Positions 9,295 to 19,036 of a DNA stretch of 52,939 bases are shown here, piece by piece; the first letter of the stretch is position 1; each line of letters begins with the position of its first letter. The position numbers were made by a program, and so were the translations under genes. The notes below the pieces were generated by a model. The model ran no database searches. It saw nothing but the letters and a program-made list of their open reading frames with translations, and was not told where the DNA came from. The DNA comes from Myxococcales bacterium (lineage in GTDB: Bacteria; Myxococcota_A; Polyangia; Fen-1088): assembly GCA_003158735.1 (NCBI GenBank), contig PMLB01000386.1, positions 63,773-116,711 on the forward strand, given 5' to 3'.

Positions 9295-10815
9295 ATGGCC
9301 GCCTTTGTTCCCGACCGAGCCCGATTTCTCGACCTCGCCCGCCAGGGGCGCCTGTGCTTCGTGTATCGCGAGTGGCTGGCCGACGCGGACACACCGGTTT
9401 CGGTCTTCGCCAAGCTGGGCCGGGGACCGTACTCGTTCCTGCTTGAAAGCGTGGTGGGCGGCGAGAAGTGGGCGGCCTACAGCTTCGCTGGCGTGCGGCC
9501 GCGTGCCGTGATTCGTGCGCGGGGCACCCAGGTCGAACGTCTGCGACCCGAAGGCGACGGGTTCGTTCTGGAAGAAAGTGTCAGCGAAGCCAACCCGCTC
9601 GACTACGTCAGCCGCACCTTGGCCAGCTTGCCGCCTGCGGTTCCGCCCGGGCTGCCGCGCTTTTTCGGCGGAGCGGTGGGCTGGCTGGGCTACGACGCCG
9701 TTCGGCGCTTTGAACGCCTGCCCGAGCATGCGCCCGACGAGCTGGGCCTGCCCGAGATGTGCTTCGCGCTGACCGACACGGTGGTGGTTTTCGACAACCT
9801 GCGCGGCACCATCAAGGTGGTGGCTTCGGTCGACGTGGCGGGCGTTGATCCCAACCGCGCCTACGACGAGGCCTGTCGCAAGGTCGAGGAGATCTTCGAC
9901 CGGCTGGCCAGGCCCAGCCGCGCCCTGCCGCTGCTCGATGTGGGGGCTGCCTCAGCATCGACGTTGCGGCCGGTGGCTCGCACCAGCCAGGCCGACTACC
10001 AGGCGGCTGTCCGTCGCATCCAGGAGTACATCAAGGCAGGCGACGCGTTTCAGGTGGTGCTCTCGCAACGCTTCGACGTGGCCCGCGACGGGGTGGACCC
10101 GTTCGACGTGTACCGCATCATGCGCGTCACCAATCCGTCGCCGTACATGTTTCACCTGGAATTCCCAGAGGCTGTCGTGACCGGCGCTTCGCCCGAAGTG
10201 CTGGTGCGTCTGGACGGCCGCCGGGTGGATGTCCGGCCCCTGGCGGGCACGCGTCGCCGCGGACGCAGCGTCGAGGAAGACGAAGCCCTGGAAAAGGAAC
10301 TGCGCGCGGATCCCAAGGAGCTGGCCGAACACGTCATGCTGATAGACCTGGGCCGCAACGACGTGGGCCGCGTGGCGGCGCCCGGCAGCGTGCGCCTGGA
10401 CGACATCATGGTCGTGGAACGCTACTCCCACGTCATGCACCTGGTCTCCAACGTGAGCGGCACTCTGGTCGATGGCCTTTCCGCCAAGGATGTGGTGCGC
10501 GCGGCGTTTCCCGCCGGGACGCTCTCGGGTGCGCCTAAGATTCGCGCCATGGAAATCATCGACGAGTTGGAGCCGTCCCGCCGTGGGGTCTACGGCGGTG
10601 CGGTCGGCTACCTCTCGTACACAGGCAACATGGACCTTGCCATAGCCATCCGTACCCTGGTCACCAGGGGCGACACCATGCACGTGCAAGCCGGGGCAGG
10701 CATCGTGGCCGGCAGCCAGCCCGAAGCCGAACATGAGGAGTGCGTGAACAAGGCACGCGCGGTGATCGGCGCCATCGAGCTGGCGCGACAGTCGGCCGCC
10801 AACGGGGAGCGCTAG
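9295..10815 (+). CDS. trpE: Anthranilate synthase component I
   Basis: This 506-residue protein makes anthranilate from chorismate and ammonia, the first committed step of tryptophan synthesis, using ammonia from TrpG. The N-terminal domain has the LLES motif (FLLESVVGG) that forms the tryptophan feedback site in this family. The chorismate-binding C-terminal domain shows [41 protein letters not shown] and [20 protein letters not shown] in the right order. ATG 9295 is used because the protein begins at the usual family position; the open frame upstream overlaps the antisense lipoprotein gene. It is the first gene of trpEGDCF, and trpG follows after 2 bases. I saw no clear leader peptide or attenuator in the 128 bases upstream. 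Confidence 0.97.
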   Translation: MAAFVPDRARFLDLARQGRLCFVYREWLADADTPVSVFAKLGRGPYSFLLESVVGGEKWAAYSFAGVRPRAVIRARGTQVERLRPEGDGFVLEESVSEANPLDYVSRTLASLPPAVPPGLPRFFGGAVGWLGYDAVRRFERLPEHAPDELGLPEMCFALTDTVVVFDNLRGTIKVVASVDVAGVDPNRAYDEACRKVEEIFDRLARPSRALPLLDVGAASASTLRPVARTSQADYQAAVRRIQEYIKAGDAFQVVLSQRFDVARDGVDPFDVYRIMRVTNPSPYMFHLEFPEAVVTGASPEVLVRLDGRRVDVRPLAGTRRRGRSVEEDEALEKELRADPKELAEHVMLIDLGRNDVGRVAAPGSVRLDDIMVVERYSHVMHLVSNVSGTLVDGLSAKDVVRAAFPAGTLSGAPKIRAMEIIDELEPSRRGVYGGAVGYLSYTGNMDLAIAIRTLVTRGDTMHVQAGAGIVAGSQPEAEHEECVNKARAVIGAIELARQSAANGER

Positions 10816-10817
10816 CC

Positions 10818-11389
10818 ATGTTGCTGGTCATCGATAACTACGACTCCTTCACTTACAACCTGGTGCAGTACCTGGGTGAGCTTGGGCAGCAGGTCCGGGT
10901 CGTGCGTAACAATGAAGTTTCAGTTGATGATGTTGTGTGTATGTGTCCAGAAGCTATAGTTATTTCCCCTGGGCCGTGTACCCCGAATGAAGCCGGAATT
11001 TCGCTCGAAGTGATCAGCCGTCTGGCCGGTAAGATTCCCATCTTGGGCGTGTGCCTGGGCCACCAAGCCATCGGCCAAGCTTTCGGAGGCAAGGTCATCC
11101 GCGCCAAGGAAGTCGTGCACGGCAAGACCTCGCGGGTTTTCCACGATGACAAGGGCCTCTTCGCCGGCCTGCCCAACCCGTTCGAAGCCACCCGCTACCA
11201 TTCCCTGATCGTCGAACGCTCCAGTTTGCCTGACTGCCTGGAGATCACGGCCAAGACCTGGGACGAAGAGATCATGGGTCTGCGCCACAAAACCATGCCG
11301 GTGGAAGGCGTGCAGTTTCACCCCGAGTCGTTCCTGACCAAGGTGGGCAAGGATCTTCTGCGCAACTTCTTGCGTCTGGCGAAACCGGC

Positions 11390-11393
<4 letters not shown>
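10818..11393 (+). CDS. trpG: Anthranilate synthase component II (glutamine amidotransferase)
   Basis: This 191-residue class I glutamine amidotransferase supplies ammonia to TrpE. It starts with [19 protein letters not shown], carries the oxyanion segment [11 protein letters not shown], the nucleophile elbow GVCLGHQAI (catalytic Cys) and the His-Glu pair in VQFHPES. Length and motifs are normal for a free-standing TrpG. Its stop overlaps the trpD start (ATGA). Bases 10908-10967 (residues 31-50) are oddly AT-rich, about 35% GC, with codons such as TCA, GTT, TGT and ATA that are scarce in neighbouring genes. The protein sequence there is still normal for the family. Confidence 0.97.
10908..10967 (+). 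other. AT-rich patch inside trpG
   Basis: Direct count gives 21 G/C in 60 bases (35%), while the flanking trp genes are about 65% or higher. The affected codons cover TrpG residues 31-50 and include GTT, TCA, TGT, GCT and ATA. The reading frame and the conserved amino-acid pattern are intact. Confidence 0.8.
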
Positions 11394-12444
<1,051 letters not shown>

Positions 12445-12448
<4 letters not shown>

Positions 12449-13224
12449 TCCTCGACGAGATTCTCGCCCAGACTCGACAGGCCGTGGCCATGGCCCGAGG
12501 CCAACTGCCGCTTGCCAAGCTGGAGCAACAGCTCGCCACGGCGCCGCCGCGGCGGGATTTCTATGCAGCCCTTCGGGGCAAGCCCGGGTTGGCGTGCATT
12601 GCGGAGTTCAAGCGACGCTCGCCCTCCAAGGGCTGGATCAAGCAAGACGCCGATTCAGCCGCGGTGGCCAGCGCGTATCAAACGGCCGGGGCGGCTGCCA
12701 TTTCGGTGCTGACTGATGGACCGTTCTTCGGTGGCTCGCTCGACGATCTGCGCCGGGTACGCGCCACGGTCGACGTCCCGGTTCTGCGCAAGGACTTCGT
12801 CATCGATCCGTACCAGGTGACCGAGGCGCGTGTGGCAGGCGCGGACGCGGTTTTGCTCATCGTGTCCGCTCTACCCCAGGATGATCTGGTCGGGCTGCTC
12901 GCCGAGGTCAGACGCCTGGGCATGGAGGCGTTGGTGGAAACCCACGACCGTGCCGAGGTGGAGCGCGCGCTGGCGGCCGACGCACGCGTGATCGGGGTCA
13001 ACCACCGCGACCTTCGCACCTTCCAGATGGACATGAGCTTGGCCAGCAGCATGCGGCCATTGATTCCGTCACACCGCCTGCTGGTCGCGGAGTCAGGCAT
13101 CCGCCGCGCAGACGACATGCGCAGGATGCAGGCGGCGGGCATCGACGCGGTCCTGGTGGGTGAAGGTTTGATGTGCGAACCTGATCCTGGCTCGGCGTTG
13201 CGCAAGCTTCTGGGTGGTCCATGA
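12445..13224 (+). CDS. trpC: Indole-3-glycerol phosphate synthase
   Basis: This 259-residue TIM barrel closes the ring of carboxyphenylaminodeoxyribulose phosphate to give indole-3-glycerol phosphate. It carries the conserved IAEFKRRSPSKG (catalytic Glu and Lys), VLRKDFVIDPYQV (catalytic Lys), GVNHRDLRTFQ and the phosphate-binding AESGIRRADDM and AVLVGEGLM segments. It is a single-domain enzyme, not fused to TrpF as in enterics. ATGA overlaps join it to trpD upstream and trpF downstream. Confidence 0.97.
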
Positions 13225-13847
13225 GTCTCTTGGTCAAGATCTGCGGCATCACGCGTCCCCAGGACGCGCAACAGGCCGTCGCGGCCGGTGCTGATCTGAT
13301 CGGCCTGAATTTCTGGCGTGGGTCCAAGCGGTTCGTGCAGGACCAGCAGGCGCGCGAGATCGTCGCGGCCATTCCCGCGGGCGTGCTTCGGGTGGGCGTG
13401 TTTGTCAATGCCCATCCCCTGGTGGTGAGCGAGACCGTGGATGAGCTGAAACTCGACCGCGTACAGCTGCACGGCGACGAGATCCCGGCGACCTGGAACT
13501 GGCTGCGGTCGGAACAGATCATCCGCGCCATCCGGGTTCGTGACGAGGCGTCGCTCAAGGAGGCGTTGGGATGGGAAGCGAGTCTCTTCCTCTACGACGC
13601 CTATGCCGAGGGGTATGGCGGCAGCGGCAAACGAGCGCCGTGGGCGGTCGTTGCCGAGGGCGCGCGGCGGCCGTTCCTGATCGCGGGCGGCCTGAATCCC
13701 AGCAACGTGGCTGAAGCGATCCGGGCCACTCGGCCGGACGGTGTAGATGTGTCGTCCGGGGTCGAGTCGGCCACTGGTATCAAGGACACACGCAAGCTGC
13801 GCGCCTTCATCAAGAATGCCCGTGCCGCCGCGCCGAAGCGGAAGTGA
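13221..13847 (+). CDS. trpF: Phosphoribosylanthranilate isomerase
   Basis: This 208-residue TIM barrel converts phosphoribosylanthranilate to the ribulose form. It has the catalytic Cys in KICGITRPQDA, GLNFWRGSKRFV, VQLHGDE, and the phosphate loop FLIAGGLNPSNV followed by VDVSSGVESATGIKD. It is the last gene of the operon; trpB and trpA are not in the window, so tryptophan synthase must be encoded elsewhere. Its stop is one base before the left end of a CACAGAG palindromic element, which may also form the 3' end of the mRNA. Confidence 0.97.
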   Translation: MSLLVKICGITRPQDAQQAVAAGADLIGLNFWRGSKRFVQDQQAREIVAAIPAGVLRVGVFVNAHPLVVSETVDELKLDRVQLHGDEIPATWNWLRSEQIIRAIRVRDEASLKEALGWEASLFLYDAYAEGYGGSGKRAPWAVVAEGARRPFLIAGGLNPSNVAEAIRATRPDGVDVSSGVESATGIKDTRKLRAFIKNARAAAPKRK

Positions 13848-13848
13848 A

Positions 13849-13986
13849 GTTAGCTGTTTCACCACAGAGATCGCAGAGGGCACAGAGCCGGACCGGAAAG
13901 AAGAAAGGGTTGGATCTGTGCGGTCCGAACCCTTCTTCTCCGGACTCTGTGTTCTCTGTGCTCTCTGTGGTGGAAGAAAACTAGCT
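13849..13986. repeat. CACAGAG palindromic element, copy 2 (short form)
   Basis: The left end reads GTTAGCTGTTTCACC and runs into CACAGAG units at 9-base spacing. The right arm has CTCTGTG units, ends in GTGGTGGAAGAAAACTAGCT, and is slightly degenerate. The inner arms contain GGAAAGAAG and its partner CTTCTTCTCC. It lies between the convergent trpF and YciO-like genes. The TAG stop of the latter (13985-13987) sits at the very edge of the element. Confidence 0.88.
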
Positions 13987-14620
13987 ATCCCGTCAGCCGA
14001 TTCGCCGGGCCCAGTCCCTCGCGCAGAACCGTCACCCAGTCGTCCACCAGGCTGACCACCGTCGAGGGCGGGCCGCTCAGAGTTCCGCCGTCAAGGATGA
14101 GATCGAGCTGGGCGCCATATTCCTGCCGGATTTCGGCGGCCGTGGTCAGGACATGGCCATCGCGTGACTTGGCGGTGGCCGTCAGGATGGGCCGGCCCAG
14201 CCGCCAAGTCAGCTTCTCACACAAAGCGCTCTGGGGGATGCGGACCCCGATGGTGCGCCGGTCGCCCTGCACGAAGGGCGAGGGGACACTGGGGTGGGCC
14301 AGCAGTTCGGCACAATAGGGCCCGGGAAAGATGCGGTTGACCAGCCGATAGCCTGCCTCGCTCACCCGGGTGAAACGGGGAAGCTCGCCCACATCGGGCA
14401 GCAAGAAGGTCAGGGGCCGCTTGCTCAGATCGAGCCCGCGCATGAGCTGAATCCGCTCGATGGCCTGTTTCTGGCCAAAACCACACCCGAGGCCGTACAG
14501 GGTGTCGGTGGGGAAAGCGATCACGCCTCCTGCCGCAAGGACGCTCACCGCCTGCTGCACGACGGCCTCGGTAGGCTCAAGCAGGGACACTTCCACGATG
14601 GGGGCTCGGGGCGAAGTCAT
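13985..14620 (-). CDS. Sua5/YciO/YrdC/TsaC-family protein (YciO-like)
   Basis: This 211-residue protein has the YrdC fold: GVIAFPTDTLYGLGCGF near the N-terminus, then KRPLTFLLPD, FPGPYCAELLAH and RRTIGVRIPQSALCEKL. Members with TsaC activity make threonylcarbamoyl-AMP for the t6A modification of tRNAs reading ANN codons. The wording here (KRPLTFLL, RRTIGVRIP) is closer to the YciO branch, whose activity is weak or unclear, so I do not assign tsaC. The stop codon lies at the edge of repeat copy 2, so the last residues may have been set by that insertion. It is divergent from the VIT-vWA gene with 85 bases between starts. Confidence 0.85.
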   Translation of the reverse strand: MTSPRAPIVEVSLLEPTEAVVQQAVSVLAAGGVIAFPTDTLYGLGCGFGQKQAIERIQLMRGLDLSKRPLTFLLPDVGELPRFTRVSEAGYRLVNRIFPGPYCAELLAHPSVPSPFVQGDRRTIGVRIPQSALCEKLTWRLGRPILTATAKSRDGHVLTTAAEIRQEYGAQLDLILDGGTLSGPPSTVVSLVDDWVTVLREGLGPANRLTG

Positions 14621-14705
14621 CGTACCGGTATAGTGGCAGGGGAAGGGCGCACAAGCAAAAGCTTGCTTGGCCAGGCGCGAGCCGGATCGGTAGACTCGGC
14701 CCGCA

Positions 14706-16820
14706 ATGCTCGCGCCCCTCTATGCTGCCTTGCTTGTCTTTGCGATGGGTGCTAGCCCGCGCGAGATCTCGCCTGAGCCCCAGCCGGCCCATCGCGTTTC
14801 GCTTCGCATGGTTGGCCCCCTAGCCCTGGTCCAGGTGGAACGCGAGGTGTTCATTGGAGGTGAGAAGGTCCCGGCCCACGACACGGTGGTCGACCTCGAC
14901 CTGCCCGAGGGTGCGTCTTTGCTCGACTGGGGAGCGCAGGGCACGGGCCAGGCAATCAGAATGGCGGCCACGGCCGAGGCCACCGCCCGCGCCGACTACG
15001 CGCGCGTGCTATCGTCGCAGCACCTCGCGCCTGCTTCGGCGTCGCCCGATGACGCTGTCCGGATCCGGGTGCATCTTGCTCCGCTGGCTGCGGCTGGGCG
15101 CGTGCTCCTGCGCTATCGCTACACGGCACCCATGGCCTGTGCCGACGGTCGTTTTGTGCTGCGCCTGCCACCCAGCCTGGAAGAGAACCCGTCCCCAGCC
15201 CAGGTGACGGTCAGATTCGACGATCTGCCAGCGGAAGCGAGTCTGTCCCAGGCGAGCGTCGCCGGTGTGCGGGTTCGCATCCGGCCCAACGGGCGCGCTC
15301 CGGTGGTCCATGCGACGGCGCCCTTACGGGCCGCCTGGGAGGTGAGCTACGCCTTGCGCGAGCAGGCCGGGGCGTGGCCGGGCCAGATGACTGCGGCGCG
15401 AGCCGGCCGGCGCGCGACGGGCAGTTCGCGGGCAGCCGACGTGATGGCGGTAGGTTTGTGCCGGTCGCAAGGCCCGCCCGTCGAGCCACCGCCGGGTGAG
15501 GTGATGTTGCTCATCGATCGCTCGCGCAGCGTCGGCAGCGGCGGCATGTCCAGCCAGCGTGTCCTGGTGCGAGCCCTACTTGAGGCATTACCACCCGCAC
15601 AGCGATTCAACGCCATCCTGTTTGCACGCACGACGACGCAGGTCTTTCCCCTCCCGCGCACCGCCACGCGCGAGGCGCTGGACGCCCTCGATGCGGCCGT
15701 CGATCCCAATCAACTTGAGAACGGAACCGACTTGGTGGCGGCGCTCGGCCGCGCCGCCGACTGGGTGAAGCACGGTGGGGCGCTCTCGGGTGGTGAGTCA
15801 CGTCTCTTGGTCATCGTCAGCGACGGGGCTTTGCCCGAATCGCAGACCGCCGAGAGACTCGCGGGCGCGCTGGCGTCCGTGGGTCCTGGCCATCGCCTTC
15901 GGGTGCTGGTCTTGCTCATGCGCCCGGCAGCCGATGAGCCGGTCCCGGCTGAGGCGGTCGAGCGATTGGACAAGCTGGTGGGACGCTTCGGTGGCGTTGT
16001 GCGCGTCCTGGCTGCCGAAAACCTGCGTAGCGAGGTGCCACTCTCACGGGCCGCGCTGGCACAGGGTGGAGACTTGTTCAATGTCCGCATGCAGGGGCAA
16101 CGGGACTTGGTCGCTGGCGTGGCTCCCCGGACCGGCTTGGTGAAGACGTGTACGTTGCCGTTGGGGCAGGGTTCCCGTGTCCTGGTGACAGGCGAGTATG
16201 CGGGCGCGACGGTCCGGGGTCGCGCCTCCGCCGCGCGCGTCGCAATCGAGTGGCTGCAGCCCCTGGTCGACGCCCAGGCGCCGAAAGCCTGGGCAGGCTC
16301 GCTTCCCGGAGTCGCCGTCTATGTGGAGGCGGTCGCGTCCAGTCCCAAGTCGCCGGTCGACGGCGTGGCGCGGGGCCAGATGGACCCGCTGGTCCTACGC
16401 AACGCTCTGGCGCTGGCCTACCTGCCGCGGGCGCGGGCCTGCTACCTCCTGCGGCGGGTGGCCAATGGAGTCGACCTGGCCTTGCGCGGTCGGCTTCGGC
16501 TGGAGCTTCATCTGGAACGGGGCGAGTTGGAAGACGCCATCATCCGACGGTCCAGCCTGGATCGACCCGAGATCGAGCGCTGTGTGCGTGAAGCCGCTTT
16601 CGAGGTGGAGTATCCGCGTCCCATGTTTCGTGATGCGCCGACGGTGGCGGCGGTGAACCTGGTGTTTCGGCCTCGCACGCCCGAGGAGAATCCGCCCGAC
16701 GCCTCACCCCTCGACCAGCAGCTCGATCTCATCTTAGGACCAGTCACCTTCGACCCGCGGGATCTCATCGAAAATGAGGCCCCGCAGAGCGGCGCGCCAG
16801 ATAAACGCACTGGCGACTAA
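14706..16820 (+). CDS. VIT-vWA domain protein with AgmX/PglI-like C-terminus
   Basis: This 704-residue protein has a short hydrophobic N-terminus (LYAALLVFAMGASP), a VIT domain (about residues 30-190; EREVFIGGEKVPAHDTVVDL and RVLLRYRYTAPM), a von Willebrand A domain with an intact metal site starting at Asp271 (LLIDRSRSVGS, DxSxS), and a C-terminal module of the type annotated AgmX/PglI in myxobacteria (ARACYLLRRVANGVDLALRG ... IERCVREAAFEVEYP). VIT-vWA proteins usually bind other proteins at the cell surface with metal help. The combination suggests an envelope-associated adhesion or assembly role; this is inference. The gene stands alone, with 64 bases to the L3 gene. Confidence 0.85.
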   Translation: MLAPLYAALLVFAMGASPREISPEPQPAHRVSLRMVGPLALVQVEREVFIGGEKVPAHDTVVDLDLPEGASLLDWGAQGTGQAIRMAATAEATARADYARVLSSQHLAPASASPDDAVRIRVHLAPLAAAGRVLLRYRYTAPMACADGRFVLRLPPSLEENPSPAQVTVRFDDLPAEASLSQASVAGVRVRIRPNGRAPVVHATAPLRAAWEVSYALREQAGAWPGQMTAARAGRRATGSSRAADVMAVGLCRSQGPPVEPPPGEVMLLIDRSRSVGSGGMSSQRVLVRALLEALPPAQRFNAILFARTTTQVFPLPRTATREALDALDAAVDPNQLENGTDLVAALGRAADWVKHGGALSGGESRLLVIVSDGALPESQTAERLAGALASVGPGHRLRVLVLLMRPAADEPVPAEAVERLDKLVGRFGGVVRVLAAENLRSEVPLSRAALAQGGDLFNVRMQGQRDLVAGVAPRTGLVKTCTLPLGQGSRVLVTGEYAGATVRGRASAARVAIEWLQPLVDAQAPKAWAGSLPGVAVYVEAVASSPKSPVDGVARGQMDPLVLRNALALAYLPRARACYLLRRVANGVDLALRGRLRLELHLERGELEDAIIRRSSLDRPEIERCVREAAFEVEYPRPMFRDAPTVAAVNLVFRPRTPEENPPDASPLDQQLDLILGPVTFDPRDLIENEAPQSGAPDKRTGD

Positions 16821-16884
16821 GTCAACTTGACCTGGTGCTGCCCGCCGACTATAAAGCCACGTTCTTTCAAGAGGTTTGCAAACC

Positions 16885-17625
16885 ATGTCGCTGAAAATGG
16901 GCCTTCTCGGCCGCAAGTTAGGGATGACCCGCGTGTTCCACGATGATGGAACATCTCTGGGATGCACGGCGCTCGAGGTCGGGCCCTGCGTGGTCACGGC
17001 GCAACGGACGCCGGAAAAGCACGGGTATGTGGCTCTGCAGCTCGGATTCGAGCAGCGCTCGCCGCGCCACCTGCGTCTTTCCGAGTCCAAGCTCTTCGAG
17101 AAGCTGAAGATAGAGGGGACTCCCGCGGTGCTGCGCGAGGTTCGCCTGGAGGCGAACGACGCGGCCACCAAGTTCGAGGTGGGCAAGGTGTTGAAGGCTG
17201 ACGAGGTCTTCAAGTCGGGCGATGTGGTCGACGTCGTGGGCGTCACCAAGGGCAAGGGCTACCAGGGCGTCATGAAGATGCACAAGATGGCGGGCTCGGT
17301 GAACGGTCACGGGTCGCACGAGTTCTTCCGTCACGGCGGGTCCATTGGCTGTCGTCTGACCCCGGGCCGCGTGCACAAGGGCAAGCGCATGCCCCAGCAC
17401 ATGGGGAATGTGCGGTGCACCGCTTCGGACCTGGTGGTGGTCAAGATCTATCCCGAGCAGAATGTCGTGCTGGTCAAGGGCCCGGTCCCTGGGCCGGCCC
17501 ATGGTCTGGTCTTCCTCAAGGGCAGCTCCAAGAACGTGAAGAAGTACATCGTTCCGGTGGTGCAGAAAGAGGTCGAGGCCAAGAACCCGATGAAGGCGTC
17601 GAAGAAGGGGCAGACCAGCGGCTAG
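16885..17625 (+). CDS. rplC: Large ribosomal subunit protein uL3
   Basis: This 246-residue protein matches L3 along its length: GLLGRKLGMTRVFHDDG at the start, VDVVGVTKGKGYQGVMKMH in the middle, GSIGCRLTPGRVHKGKRMP in the loop that reaches towards the peptidyl-transferase centre, and VLVKGPVPGP near the end. Where enteric L3 has QNQTPG, with a Gln that PrmB methylates, this one has CRLTPG. A basic tail (KKYIVPVVQKEVEAKNPMK) makes it about 35 residues longer than E. coli L3. ATG 16885 has AGAGG about 10 bases upstream; the upstream TTG at 16876 is unlikely. Normally rplC sits in the S10 operon, but here the neighbours are a vWA gene and rlmE. Confidence 0.93.
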   Translation: MSLKMGLLGRKLGMTRVFHDDGTSLGCTALEVGPCVVTAQRTPEKHGYVALQLGFEQRSPRHLRLSESKLFEKLKIEGTPAVLREVRLEANDAATKFEVGKVLKADEVFKSGDVVDVVGVTKGKGYQGVMKMHKMAGSVNGHGSHEFFRHGGSIGCRLTPGRVHKGKRMPQHMGNVRCTASDLVVVKIYPEQNVVLVKGPVPGPAHGLVFLKGSSKNVKKYIVPVVQKEVEAKNPMKASKKGQTSG

Positions 17626-17649
17626 AAATCGTTGGGCTAGGCAGGCAGG

Positions 17650-18249
17650 TTGGCTTCGCTGCGCGATCGCAACCGGCGCCACGACGCGTTCTTTTGCAAG
17701 GCACGCAGCGAGGGGTTCGCGGCGCGCTCGGTTTACAAGTTGGAGGAAATCGACCGGCGCTTGCACCTCCTGCGCGCCGGTGCCCGGGTGCTCGATCTAG
17801 GCTGCCGGCCTGGCTCGTGGCTGCAGTATGCGTGCAAGGTGGCGGGGCCGCATGGCGTGGTGATCGGCGTGGATCGCCAACCGTTGCCGCAGCCGGTTTC
17901 TGGTGCGCGGGTTCTGGTCGCCGACATCTTCACCTTGTCCGACCAGGAGCTCTTGTGTGGGCAGGCTGCCTTCGACCTGGTCTTGTCCGACATGGCGCCC
18001 GACACGACCGGCATTCGTGCCACCGATCAGGCGCGCTCGGCAGCTTTGGTTGAGGAGGCACTGGGCCGGGCTGAACGCCTGCTCGCGCCGCTGGGTGCAT
18101 TTGTGGCCAAGGTTTTTCAGAGCCCTGAAGTGACTCGCATCCGCGCGCGCATGTCCACACGCTTCTCGGAAGTGCGCTTGCTCAAACCCGAAAGCTCGCG
18201 CGGCGAGAGCACGGAGCTGTATTTGGTCGGCAAAGGATTTTCGCCATAG
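17650..18249 (+). CDS. rlmE: 23S rRNA 2'-O-methyltransferase RlmE/FtsJ family
   Basis: This 199-residue protein has the FtsJ fold: SVYKLEEIDRR with the first catalytic Lys, the SAM loop VLDLGCRPGSWLQYA, the catalytic Asp in VLSDMAPDTTG, the second Lys in GAFVAKVFQS and the Glu in SRGESTELYLVGKGF. These make the K-D-K-E set that methylates the 2'-O of U2552 in 23S rRNA in E. coli. The only suitable start is TTG 17650, preceded by GGCAGG. It follows the L3 gene by 24 bases, so the two ribosome-related genes are probably co-transcribed. A hairpin terminator follows. Confidence 0.92.
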   Translation: MASLRDRNRRHDAFFCKARSEGFAARSVYKLEEIDRRLHLLRAGARVLDLGCRPGSWLQYACKVAGPHGVVIGVDRQPLPQPVSGARVLVADIFTLSDQELLCGQAAFDLVLSDMAPDTTGIRATDQARSAALVEEALGRAERLLAPLGAFVAKVFQSPEVTRIRARMSTRFSEVRLLKPESSRGESTELYLVGKGFSP

Positions 18250-18252
18250 AAA

Positions 18253-18275
18253 TGGGAACCCTGGGAGGGTTCCCA
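18253..18275. terminator. Hairpin terminator between convergent genes
   Basis: A perfect inverted repeat, GGGAACCCT and AGGGTTCCC with TGGG-type loop bases, begins 4 bases after the rlmE stop. There is no strong T run, so it may act with another factor. A second stem (GCGAGC AAA GCTCGC) lies about 25 bases further on, which could serve the opposite strand. Confidence 0.6.
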
Positions 18276-18330
18276 TGCCCTCCCGCGATGGTACGCGGCG
18301 AGCAAAGCTCGCCGGCTCCCCACGCGGGAC

Positions 18331-18624
18331 CTAGTTTCCCCACGGCGCCAGGGCCATTCGTCTGTCGATCACGATGGCCCGCCACATGTGCATCTGGGAC
18401 GCGGAGAGGCCGCCGAAGGGCTGGCCGGTCCACTCGCGGATGCGCTGACTGAGTCTCGTTCGCACCTCAATCGCGGCCAGCGGCTCCGTGTCGACATCGT
18501 CAGCGACCGGTGGATACTCCGAGAGCAGTTGTCTGAACTCGTCCAGGTTCTCCTGCCGGTTGAGGAGGGACTTGTAGAGGCTGCGAAGTTGCTCTTGCGG
18601 GTCGGTGTGAAGAACAGTGTCCAT
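18331..18624 (-). CDS. Small hypothetical protein, 97 residues
   Basis: This reading frame begins at an ATG preceded by a perfect GGAGGA six bases upstream, the best ribosome binding site in this part of the window. The protein begins MDTVLHTDPQEQLRSLYKSL and ends MALAPWGN. It is acidic and mostly helical by eye, with no signal peptide or membrane segment, and contains TRLSQRIREWTGQPFGGLSA and MHMWRAIVIDRR. I do not recognise a family. The open frame continues far upstream only as a shadow of the opposite-strand kinase gene. It converges on rlmE with a hairpin between them. Confidence 0.7.
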   Translation of the reverse strand: MDTVLHTDPQEQLRSLYKSLLNRQENLDEFRQLLSEYPPVADDVDTEPLAAIEVRTRLSQRIREWTGQPFGGLSASQMHMWRAIVIDRRMALAPWGN

Positions 18625-19036
18625 GCGGTTTCCTCCGGCGGGGGGTCTGGCGCGGATGAGCTGGGCCCCGAGGCCGGTATCGGCAAGAGAGGATATCGCA
18701 AGATCGACAGGTTTTCTTGAGTCGTGGGCGGCTGGTGCTGAACGCCGCCCACGGTGTCCGGTGTCGGTGCATGCGTGTCGATCTGCGACCATGTGGACAA
18801 GCTCAGTCGAGAAGTCCCTGTCGAGGGACGACGTACAGGATCCTCGGCTTGCGGGTGCGGCTTCAGCGACGGCTCGGTTCTTCCGAGAAGAGTGAACGAA
18901 GTGAGACGCGCCCTGGTGACCATGGTGCATCCTGTCGCACCCAGCCGAGCCACCGCGGGATCGGATCGACAGGTCTCTCCTGGCCACGCGGCTGGGAGTA
19001 TCCTGCTCATGTTGCTGAGCAAGGTGGGGTGTAGGC
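18625..19036. other. Intergenic region without a convincing gene
   Basis: This 412-base stretch lies between the divergent small gene and the hybrid kinase gene. I see no supported coding frame. It holds a 9-bp perfect stem (GTGGGCGGC / GCCGCCCAC, 18724-18752, 11-base loop) and a 6-bp stem (GTCCCT GTCG AGGGAC, 18814-18829). Promoters for both flanking genes presumably lie here, but I cannot place them with confidence. Confidence 0.5.
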
